Source: Epiperipatus broadwayi (taxonomy: Eukaryota; Onychophora; Udeonychophora; Euonychophora; Peripatidae). From it: a stretch of DNA of 64,000 nt. Under the pieces are notes generated by a model that had not been told where the DNA came from, searched no databases, and was given only the letters and a program-made list of their open reading frames with translations. Below, piece by piece: positions 36,288-46,356 of this stretch (positions within the stretch are counted from its first letter, which is position 1; each line of letters begins with the position of its first letter). The position numbers and the translations under genes were made by a program. The DNA lies in contig JAQFVV010006312.1 in assembly GCA_028023455.1 (NCBI GenBank), positions 2,130,163-2,194,162 of the forward strand. The letters are read 5' to 3'.

Positions 36288-39200
36288 AGTACATGTGGTC
36301 TCTTTCTGGGTCTTTTACAATCTCTTGGAATCCAGTTTAAAATTTCAATTGTCCACTATTATCATCTCTTCTAGCAATATGTCCAGCCCAACTCCACTTC
36401 AATCTTTTAATTTTTTCAATGAGGTCAGTAACACCTGTTTGTTCTCTTACCCATACATTGCGTTTTCGATCTCTTCTTGTTACTCCCAACATACATCTCT
36501 CCATACTTCTTTGAGTGGTCTGAAGTCTCTGTATTGATCTTCTATTAAGTGTCCAAGTCTCAGATCCATAAGTAAGAACTGGTAAAACACATTTGTTAAA
36601 AACCTTTCTTTTCAAACACATAGGCATAATTCCTTTTAATATCAAGTTATTTCTACCAAAAGCACTCCAACCAAGTTTAATTCTATGATTAATTTCCTCT
36701 ATTATGTTTCCATCTGTATTAATAATCTGACCAAGGTATTTGTAACTCTTAACTTCTTCTAATTCATCATAATCAATCTTTATTTTCATATTTGGAGCAA
36801 ATCGATTAAACATTACTTTAGTCTTTTTAACATTTATCTTTAGTCCTACTTTCCTACTTTCATCTGATAACTCCTGCAACATTTCCTGCAGCTCGGAAGC
36901 ATTATTTGCAAAAACAACTACATCATCTGCGAAATCTAAATGACTTAAATAATCTCCATTTACTTTCACTCCTTTAGTTTCCCATTTTAATCCACAAAAT
37001 ACTTCTTGCAGCACTGCTGTAAAAAGTTTTGGAGATATGGAGTCACCTTGTCTTACACCTTTCTCAATGTTGACTTTCCCAGTGTCATTATGTAATCTAA
37101 TTGTTGCTGTTGCATTTTTATAAATATTCTTTAAAATATGACAATATCCTGGATCTATACCTTGATGATCCAATGCTTTAATCACTGAAGAAATGTTTAT
37201 AGAATCAAATGCCTTTTCATAATCTACAAATCCAAAACATAATGACAACTCATATTCATTTCTCCTTTCTATAACTTCTCTCAATACTTGAATATGATCT
37301 ACTGTACTAAAACCACTTTTAAATCCAGCTTGTTCTCTTGGTTGGTGAAAATCCAAGGTTCTCTGTAGACGAGTTGTAATTATCTTGGTAAAAATTTTAT
37401 ATAAAACTGATAAAAGGCTGATAGGTCTGTAATTTCTAATATCTTCTTTATCACCTTTTTTAAATATTAATATTATTACTGCATTCTTCCAATCATCCAG
37501 TACATCTTTATCATTTAGACATTTGGTATATAATTTTGCTAATATTTTTTCTGTTTCTTCACCTGCTTCTTTTAATATATCAATTATAATTCCATCATTA
37601 CCTGGAGCCTTTCCTTTTTTCATACATTTAATTGCATTTCTCACTTCTTCATTTAAAATTCTGGGCAATTCGGAAGATGTAATAGATATAGGAGGTACTT
37701 GTTCTTTATTACTATATAATTCTTGATAAAAATCTTCTACCAATTTCATAATGTCATCCCTCTTTTTAGTAATAATTCCATCTTTTTTCCTTATTGCAGA
37801 TATAAATTTCCTACCAATACCAAAATGTTGTTTTACATTCTTAAGACTTTTATTTTCTTCTACAGCTTTTCTTGCTAGTTCACAGTTATAATTTCTTATA
37901 TCATTTTCATCTCTTTTACGCACCATTTTACAAAATTCGAGATATTCAATTCTTTTTAATGCATCATTCTTGCATATCTTCATATTCCTTCTTTTCTTCA
38001 TAAGTTCTCTAGTCTCAGTAGAAATTTTATTAGTCAATTGCTGCTTTTTTCTACCAGCTATCTTTGTTGCAGTTTTTAAAAGTGTATCAGTTATTTTCAT
38101 ATTAATTTCATTCAAATCTGAATCATGTTCAAAATCTACTAGTACTTGAAACCGATTTGTAAGTTCTAATTTAAATTCATTAGAATGTTTCTGAAGATTA
38201 GGAATATCAACTGTAAATATAGTTTTTCTTAATACTTTTTGTCTCTCTAGTTTTACATTAACATGTATCTTACCCCTTACTAATCGATGATCACTTCCTG
38301 TGTTAAATTTATTAAGAACATTACAATCTTGAAATATGTATTTCCTGTTAGTCAAAATATAATCCAATTCTGCTGTACCTTCATTTGGATGCTTCCATGT
38401 CCATTTCTTTCTAACATTTTTCTCAAAAAAAGAATTCATAATATAAAGTTTTTCCTTCTCTGCAAACTCCACAAGTCTATGTCCTCTCTCATTTCTATTA
38501 CCATAACCAAAATTACCTACAACACTTTCATCTTTCATTTGTTTACCAATTCTAGCATTAAAATCTCCCATAACAATTTTAAAATGTTGTTTACTCTGAT
38601 CAAAAGCCTTTTGTACATCCATATAAAAATCTTCTACTACTTCATCACTATGAGAACTTGTTGGGGCATAAACCTGAATTATCTGCATTTGATATCTGCT
38701 ATTAAGTTGTATAACTAATCTTGCCACTCTGTCTGATACACCATCAATCTCCACAATATTGTTCTTCCACTTTTTATTTATAATGAATCATACTCCACTT
38801 GTATTTCCAATATTTGTGCCTTTATAATAGAGCATATGTCCACTTTTTAAATCAATTGTCTCTTCACCTTTTCTTCTAACTTCACAAAGTCCAATAATAT
38901 CCCATTTAATATAAGAGAGTTCTTCTTCTAATTCTTGCAATCTTCCTTCACTTGAAAGTGATCTGCAGTTGTAAGTACCTAAATAAAAAGTCATCATCAA
39001 ATGGCAGCCTGGGTCTGCCTCCAGGATATTCTTAGCACCCTCCGCCTTCGGCCACCAACCGCTGCCTTGGTTGGTGACTTTACAGCCTCCTGGGATTAAG
39101 GGCCATGCTTTATTTTTGTCTGTCATAATTGTATAATTGGGAAAAATCTTTATCATTTACACAAACATTCATTCTGCCTTATCAGGCACTGAGAAGAAAG

Positions 39201-39443
39201 ACCATGGTGTTTCTTGATCTTAAACTCAGAGGTAAAAAGCCAATAAACTCACCACGCTGGCTAATGCATGTTGGTGAGCAGCCCATCCATGTTCGTATAC
39301 TATATGAATAAACATATAGTAATAAAAGCTGCAACAACAAGAACGTATGGAGTGGACATTAGGAATTTGCCCTGCTCGGTTCCTTTAAGGCCTCCAAGAG
39401 GAATCAAAGGGCCTCCTTTCAGTTAATAGCAAACTCCTTTCTT
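36288..39443 (-). mobile_element. RTE LINE inside the LTR element: 5' complete, 3' cut off
   Basis: Its 5' end (GAAAGGAGTTTGCTATTAAC at 39443) matches that of the full copy at 14155. At the other end homology stops after GACCACATGT, before the last part of the coding region and the TGATGATGA tail that close the copy at 17428. Normal target-primed insertion loses 5' ends, not 3' ends, so the cut end needs another explanation (see findings). No duplications flank it. Confidence 0.85.
36337..39156 (-). pseudogene. Nearly intact RTE endonuclease-reverse transcriptase, one internal stop
   Basis: One reading frame of about 940 codons from ATG at 39156 to 36337, broken only by TGA at 38788-38790, where the sister copy at 14790 has GGA (Gly). 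Endonuclease blocks: YNCRSLSS, GLCEVRRKG, VMGDFNARIG, SDHRLV. RT blocks: NYRPISLLSVLYKIF, EQAGFKSGFSTVDHI, FVDYEKAFDSI, GVRQGDSISPKLF, and FADDVVVF with the two catalytic Asp. The C-terminus has YGSETWTLNRR and WSWAGHIARRDDN, then a one-base deletion (GATAGTGG for GATAGATGG) ends the frame early. The protein would nick and copy into target DNA. Best-preserved LINE in the window. Confidence 0.85.
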
Positions 39444-39559
39444 TATATATTTTTTTTCTGTACTCAATTTCTGATTTGAGTTTATTGAGCTTTTGTTTAT
39501 AATTTTTATATATGGCTGAGAACTAACACACTTTTCTTTCCAATTTATGGTTTCTTTCT

Positions 39560-40402
39560 CTATCTCTGTACTACTTCATAGCATATATCAGACACTTTTT
39601 CTGAAACATTTTCTTCTATATTGGACAGTTCCTTAGTTATATGAGAATTAAGTTTTTGATTATGTTCATTTTCATGTTTTTCATCTTCTTGAAGATCAGA
39701 AGATTTTAATTTTGCTTTATTAGATTCATTTTTATCCACTTGAAACTCTTTTACTGTGTTTGATACTATTTCAGTCTCAGCTTCTGTAGATACTATTTCT
39801 TTCTTTTCAATTTTAGAGGTATATTCCACAATCAGAAGTTTTCCTGAAGGTAGACTGACAATTTCAAGATCACACTTTGTAATTTCAATTTCTTCTTTTT
39901 AACAATCTCAAATTTTGCTTTGTCAGTAATAGGATATTCAATTTGTGATTCCTTTAAAATATCTTTGGTTGGAAATTCTAAAGTTTCTTCCTCATCCAAT
40001 TTTTTAGACTGAGTTATTTCTTTTATTAACTGGTTGAACTTTTCATTTTGGCTTTCAGTTATTTCTCTGATTTGTTCTTTCAATTCTTTTTTGTCTTCTC
40101 TGTTTTTCTCTTTTTTTGTCTTCTTCTCCTTGTTCACTATGTTCTCTTTTCTCTTCCTCTCTTTTCTTATTGTCTTCTTCTCTTTCTTTATTTCTTTTCT
40201 TGTTATCTTCCTCTCTTTGTTCATCTCTTTTTTTGTTGTCTTCATTTATTATTTCCATGAACTGGGCAAACGTGGACATCTCTCTTGTTCTCTGTGATTG
40301 CTTTTGATCATCTGCTCTTTCTTCTTGTTTACCTACTTTCACAGGAAGATTCTCTATACTTTCTGTATTCATCATCTTTTTTGCTTTTGATCTGGTTATC
40401 AT
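39560..40402 (-). pseudogene. Gag-like coiled-coil region of the LTR element, frameshifted
   Basis: It starts with ATG at 40402, about 285 nt after the PBS, with MITRSKAKKM, a beginning typical of retrotransposon Gag proteins. A very charged Lys/Glu/Arg repeat (EEDNKKRDEQ-type units) that would form a coiled coil follows. Three open pieces (40055-40402, 39832-40245, 39560-39829) lie in two frames, so two indels separate them. No CCHC knuckle, protease or RT follows; the sequence reaches the RTE 5' end about 115 bp further on. Ty3/gypsy-like origin is suggested by the Lys PBS and the Gag start, but not proven. Confidence 0.55.
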
Positions 40403-40667
40403 TAATATTTTTTAAAATTTTATTTGTACTTTTTTATTTCAATTTTGATAAGCTTCTCTCTCTATCCATACCATGATTTAACTCCAAGTCTTATCATGCC
40501 TGTTTTATTCTTTATCTACCATTTATGCCATTCATTTTTATGTTGTTTTTCTTTTAAAATTTTAATTTTCCACCCCTTTTTGAATAAATCCCATCACTGC
40601 ATCATATGCACTGCCCATATCACACAATTGTGTTCTGCTTATGCCTATGGATAGGCTAGCTAGATAA

Positions 40668-40686
40668 GGCCCCAAGTTGGGCGCCA
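40668..40686 (-). promoter_or_regulatory. Primer-binding site, tRNA-Lys type
   Basis: TGGCGCCCAACTTGGGGCC lies 2 nt inside the 5' LTR. The first 18 nt match the complement of the 3' end of animal tRNA-Lys(CUU) at 17 positions. The tRNA primes minus-strand synthesis. This site fixes the element's orientation. Confidence 0.8.
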
Positions 40687-40688
40687 AA

Positions 40689-42694
40689 TATAACCAGACG
40701 ACCACACAACCCTTTATTGTTTTGGATGTAACAATTTCCTGATGAGAATGTTGCAGGAAGGAACTATCAATTGGAGGTTAGCTCCCCCCTACAACAATAT
40801 TTCCTGCTCATCAGAGGATGTAGCAACATAAATGTTGGAAGCATCTAGACATTTATATGTTTGGTTTTCCAAATGGTGCCACTAGAGTTCCATCTCAGTA
40901 CAACCTGACTTACCTAGGTCTAGTTATGCCAGACATAGCTCAGAAGGCATGAGATTCTCATGAACAAGTGCAATGAATGATGAGTGATGCAACAAAACAA
41001 AATAGAATTGAACAACTGGATAACTAAGATTTAATTTTTAGTAACAATAATTTTATTTAATAACCATTAATTTGCAATTTCTAATAAAGTTCATTCATAT
41101 CTATGTGATGACTCATTTTCATTTCATGTATGAAAAGGTTGGAAGCTGTTCACAGAGAAGAGTGCATTTATGTGCATAAGTTTCATTATTTTCTTTCCAC
41201 AAAATCAACATTCAGGTAAGTATTAAGCATTTGCAATTTTATTCAATATGCAGGTAAGCATTTAGAGTCCATATAGTATTTCATTAGATTTATTAAATCC
41301 AGTAATGTGGTTTAAATTACTCACACAAAATCAATATTCAGATGAGCATTAAGCATTGGTCATTTTATATCAACATGCAGATAAGCATTTAGAGTCCATA
41401 TAGTATTTCATTAGATTTATTAAATCCAGTAATGTGGTTTAATTTATTCCCATAAAATCAATATTCAGATGAGCACATTGGTAATTTTATGTCAACATGC
41501 AGATGAGCATTTAGAGTACATATAATATTTCATTAAATTTATCAAATCCAGTAATGTGGTTTAAATTACTCCCACAAAATCAATATTCAGGTAAGTATTA
41601 AGCATTTGTAATTTTATTTCAATATGCAGGTAAGTATTTACATTTATCCTTTATCAAGAATAAATGATTTTCATAATTTTAGTTTCATTCATAATTTTCC
41701 AGTAACAAACATATTTTTATGCAGCTACATTTATTCATGATTTTACTCTCATTTATAATTTATCGATAATAAATGTATTTTCATGTAGCTATATTTATTA
41801 ATAATTCTTTTTTTTATTTATAATAAAGACATTTTGTTTGTCTTTTAAAAAACACATATAATTTTGAATAATTTCATAAAATCATTACCTTTATTTATCC
41901 AGTTTGTTCCTTCAAAAAGGGGTCATTTTATTTAAGCTGAATGGTGTTAATCTTTTTCTTGATGGTTATCCAGGCATATCTTGAAAAATCATGGCTTAGA
42001 ATGAAGAGATGAAGCTGTTGGTTTATTTTTCCATCATTATAATTTCCTTAATAAAGTTTTCTTTTTTCATCATTAACAGAGGTTATTTAATATCCTTTTA
42101 AAATTGAAATCTTTTTTTTTTTCAAAATTCTTCTTTAACAGTTACTTGAAAAATATCTCTTTGGAAAAAATATAACTTTTGATCTCCTTAAAATCTCTCT
42201 GGAAAAACTTTTTAAAACTTTTTGTTTTAAAATCAAATCTAATCTGCACTGTACTTGCAACTTGACTATTTATATCTAATTCTTGGATTGTTTAAACAGC
42301 CTTTTCCCACTGTACCTAATTTGCATATTGCTCTTATTTAAGCCCGATTGCCTTTCTCTTCATAATGATTGGATAATCTACTTTTTTAGTGGGATTGATA
42401 AGAAAGCATAAAGATTAAGCCATGTTTTTAAATTGATTAAGACTGCCTCAAGCTGATATAACACTTTATTTGAAAACATCGTTCCAAAAATTAAAAATAT
42501 AATCATTTTTAATAACTGCCAGTTTTTATTTACATCGCAATTTGAAACTATAAAATCAATAATGATTTTCTTTTAACTATAAACTTTTTTACTTTATTTC
42601 TTTTTTAATTTGATCAAATCATGCTAGTCTTTTTCAAATGGGGGGTGTGTGGTCTTTTGAATATATATACATGGGGAACAGTATATCTGTTTCG
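40689..42694 (-). repeat. 5' LTR, 2006 bp
   Basis: Collinear with 34241-36252. The tandem block is at 41203-41640 (steps 126, 127, 122; one unit lost 5 bp). Scattered substitutions and small indels separate the two LTRs. Confidence 0.85.
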
Positions 42695-42710
42695 ATATAT
42701 ATATATATAT

Positions 42711-43105
42711 TATTACAATCATAAAGCTAAACTAGTCAATATAATCAAAATTACCCCAAATCCAAAATTCAAACAGACCAGCAAAAAAAAAAAAAAAAAT
42801 TAAAACACAACCAAAGGTTTCACTGCTACAAGCAGACTTCTCAAGTGTACAGGACTACAAAAACTACACAATATATATAATATTAAACATTACCCACAAA
42901 TCCATACACCTCCTATCCACCCTTAATATTAAAAGAACTCTTAAATAAGTTAATTGCTTCAGAATAACATTTTTAATAATAAAAATTCTTTAATTCTTCA
43001 TTTGATTTCATTTTTCTCAAAGAAGACAACCGTAGCAATTAATTTATTTAAGAGTTCTTTTAGTATTAAGGGTGGATGGAAGGTAAATGGATTTGTGGGT
43101 AATGT

Positions 43106-43187
<82 letters not shown>

Positions 43188-43310
43188 GTAGTTTTTGTAG
43201 TTCTTTATACTTCAGAAGTCTGCTTGTAGCAGTGAAACCTTTGGTTGTGTTTTAATATTTTTTTTTTGCTGGTCTGGTTGAATTTTGGATTTGCGGTAAT
43301 TATATATATA
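42711..43310. mobile_element. PLE head-to-head palindrome B, with TA expansion in one arm
   Basis: Left arm about 42711-43032 and right arm about 43035-43302 carry the same PLE 3' end as palindrome A (CATAAAGCTAAACTAGTC, CAAAGGTTTCACTGCTACAA). The right arm starts further 3' in the element, so the arms are unequal. Where the left arm has a short ATATATATAA stretch (about 42871), the right arm has two long TA arrays (43113-43140, 43149-43186). The outer right side is also TA-rich. Confidence 0.8.
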
Positions 43311-44410
43311 TATATACCGGAATGCCTCCATCTGTAGGCATGATGAATATCCAACACTAAGGGCACCAATAGGATTATAGTGCAGAATATCTAAGTAAAG
43401 AGACATCTTATTAATGTTTTATTGGTTTGGATCTTAAACAATAAACACCTTTACAGACACATATCATTACTAGTAGATATTTTAATGCCAATAGATTGTA
43501 GAGAACAGAGATTCTTTAGAAGCATCAGTTGTCAAGAGCAGATAGCAGTAAGCAAACAAAACAAATTAATGATAGTAAAACTTTAATATTTAATTTGGTA
43601 TGACTGCTGAAGACTATTACCTAATAATTATATCAAATGATTCTGGTAGATATGTATTACTATGTTAAGATGTGCCCACATATGCATTTTACTCTTAACT
43701 TTAAAGAATAAGCCATGCGCACATATAAATGCAATTTTTTAATTTTACATGCCTATGTGATATGAGTAAATGGCTACCTGCCTAAAAGTTCTAACAAAAT
43801 AAAATTAGTCTACTAAACTACATATATGCATATGCACACATTGGTGTTTGCCCCATACCTCTATTTTCATTAATTTCTAAATACATTATTCAAATGAATT
43901 TAAATAGCTTCAGAGAGATAACATTGCAAACTAAATCTTAACTATTTAAAACTAAATCTTTTCTATATTCTTTTATAAACAAATTAATTCTTTAGAACAA
44001 AAATAATTTAACACTTATTTAAACTAAATCTTGATTATTTAAAACTAATTTTGTTATTTAAAACTCTTAATAAATATTAAAAAAAAAAATTGAACTTTGT
44101 TTAATTTTTATTTGAACAATAACTGAACTCCCTATAACTTTCTCCTCATTACTGTTTAATAGCACATCTACATTTTATCATTATTAAATATTCAAGAGCA
44201 TACTTCATATATATATACCTTTACCCTTCTTAGCAATGACAATTGGTCCTCCAAAACTCATCGTTAAGCAAGAATATCATATACAAAATACTTAAGTATA
44301 ATGGGGATCTATGGGAAAAAAATTGGTCAGTTCCAGTTGACATAAAATATCCACATTGATTTCCAAGCTCAAAGATTTTCTTGATTTTTTCATGACAATG
44401 ATGACTAAAT
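43311..44410. other. No recognisable feature
   Basis: AT-rich; short open frames only. Confidence 0.6.
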
Positions 44411-44962
44411 ATGATATCTAAAAAGAAAAGTTTTATATCACTAGGAAAAAAAATGCATATTTTCACTTTAAAAAGTACAGAACAGCAAAAAGAAAGAGAA
44501 AGTGAAACTAAGTTTGAATTTAAAAGTTTTTATATTCTTCCGCAGAAGTTTTTCATTGTAATGAAAAAAAAATCCATACTGAAATGCTTTTTTTTAAAAT
44601 TTGTATTACAGTATATATTACTACTATACATTTATAATTATTACTTATGTGAAATTATTCAAATTAAAAAACAATGTTTAATTATTAATTATTTAATTGA
44701 ACATAAAGACTTATTACTGTACTCCACAGTAACAAAATGCCTAATGCTTATCGTAAAGCAGTCAACTTTAGAAGAAAAAAACCAACTTATTTTAAAAGTA
44801 AAAAATCTAACTTCTAATTTTCTAAAACATACAGCAAAGTTTATTTTTCTTTTAATTTTTTTTTACTATATTTTTAGTAATGTAATAATGCCCCCCCCCC
44901 CCATTTTTGTAGAAAAAAATTCATTAACATTTATTTTAAATACAATCTTTTTTTCTTTTTAA
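44411..44962 (+). CDS. Open frame of 183 codons, unknown
   Basis: 183 codons free of stops in DNA so AT-rich that stops should occur about every dozen codons. The N-terminal third is Lys/Glu-rich, the middle is strongly hydrophobic (FLKFVLQYILLLYIYNYYL) and a second hydrophobic stretch (FIFLLIFFYYIF) lies near the end. It includes a Pro run encoded by a 13-C tract at about 44890. Composition may reflect A-rich/T-rich strand bias rather than selection. No family recognised. It could be a chance frame, an exon or a transposon relic. Confidence 0.2.
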   Translation: MISKKKSFISLGKKMHIFTLKSTEQQKERESETKFEFKSFYILPQKFFIVMKKKSILKCFFLKFVLQYILLLYIYNYYLCEIIQIKKQCLIINYLIEHKDLLLYSTVTKCLMLIVKQSTLEEKNQLILKVKNLTSNFLKHTAKFIFLLIFFYYIFSNVIMPPPPIFVEKNSLTFILNTIFFSF

Positions 44963-45234
44963 ACTTTTCTACTTTGACATTTGCATTTTAAAATGTTGTT
45001 TTTCTTTTGATTTGAAACAACTTGAGTGTAAACAACATATTTATTAACAAAGTTACAAAATCAATAACTATTTTTACTTAATTATCCAGGTGTTCTAAAA
45101 ATACTATATCATAATTAATAAACACAGCACACAGTTTAATATTCATATTTAGTGTTTTCCTGAAAGTTTGTGATGATAGTATTTTAGTTGTCCTGTACCG
45201 TATTTATATATTGGACTATTTCATCATCTAATAT

Positions 45235-45333
45235 GTGTTGAATGTCTTTAAAAAAATTAAACTTTATTTAAATAATCCAAGTACTGTACATTATATTTAA
45301 ATAAAGTTTAATTTTTCTAAAGACATTCAACAC
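45235..45333. repeat. Perfect-looking 39-bp inverted repeat (hairpin)
   Basis: GTGTTGAATGTCTTTA at 45235 is mirrored by TAAAGACATTCAACAC ending at 45333. Arms of 39 bp with about one mismatch surround a 21-bp loop. Probably a very short MITE. Confidence 0.8.
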
Positions 45334-46356
45334 TTATATATACAGTATACAGTATTATAGATTCAGTAATTATAGATATTTTAAGTTTATACGTTCTATA
45401 TTCAAAATACTGAATGCAGCACTAACATTATTTTTTATGAATAAAATATTGTATGTGTATACAATTACAGCAAAGTCATTACCTGTATATATATTACAAT
45501 AATATACTTTTGCTTTTGGGTAAAATTAATTTAAAATACCTATATCTCTGATGTCATCAGTGACACAAAATTCAAGATGGCTGTCAAAAAATTTTTTTTT
45601 AATTTTTTGCGATTGTTATAGTGAAAAATTGATTGTAAATTTGAAGTAGTGGGTACAAATTGATGATGATCACTATTGTGAAATATTGCTAAATAGTCAA
45701 TCTCTAAGCAGGGTAAAGGTATATATATATGTCCATAAGTATTACAAAATACAAATAAAATACAAATAGTTATGCATAAATTAAATTATATATTAACTGA
45801 TATACATAAGTATTACTGACATGTAGTAACTATAGACTCTTCAGGTTTATTAAATTGTTATTATTCATAATAAGTAAAATTGTTATATTAAGCCCCTAAG
45901 CAGCTGAGAAGAGTTTATTTTAAATGTGGAACAAATATTAAATTTATACACATATGTTTTACATTTGCATAAAGTGTAGAAAAACTCTTGTAGTTCACTA
46001 GTGAAAGATACTGTTGATAGTGTTTCAAATATTTGGTCACAATCAGATTTTCACATTCATGATAGAGTTTATCTTAAACTTGGATATGTTTCACTGTTGA
46101 GAAGCATGTCTATTGTAGCTGTGATGTTATATTAATGTAGCTAATTGGCACAAAGTTGAATTTAATTCAACCAATAGATTTAGTCAAACTGGTTGTGATA
46201 TTCACATTCAGGAAAAAGTTTTTTAGTAACATCAGACTCTCATGGTAGCTACTTTAACTGTGTAGAGAGGTTTTTTGAAATGTATGGTAACAGCAATGAT
46301 AATGTTGATGAATTGTGAGCAGAGATAGCATGAAGTGACCAAAGACAAAATTATTG
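45334..46356. other. No recognisable feature
   Basis: AT-rich; nothing named. Confidence 0.6.

Larger units (their letters stand above)
34241..42694 (-). mobile_element. LTR retrotransposon (minus strand) with an RTE LINE in its interior
   Basis: LTRs at 40689-42694 (5') and 34241-36252 (3') are about 2 kb each and collinear. Both start TGAAACAG on the minus strand (CGAAACAG in the 5' copy) and end GTTACA/GTTATA. A PBS follows the 5' LTR and a G-rich polypurine stretch precedes the 3' LTR. Flanks show ATAT on both sides, which fits a 4-bp duplication but says little in TA-rich DNA. The interior holds a gag-like region (39560-40402) and then an RTE LINE (about 36288-39443) in the same orientation. 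No protease, LTR-type RT or integrase is present. The LTRs differ at several places, so the insertion is not very young. Confidence 0.85.

Noticed and set aside
40034-40654. Several plus-strand Ser/Leu/Phe-rich frames
   Set aside because: Antisense shadows of the Lys/Glu-rich gag-like region on the minus strand.
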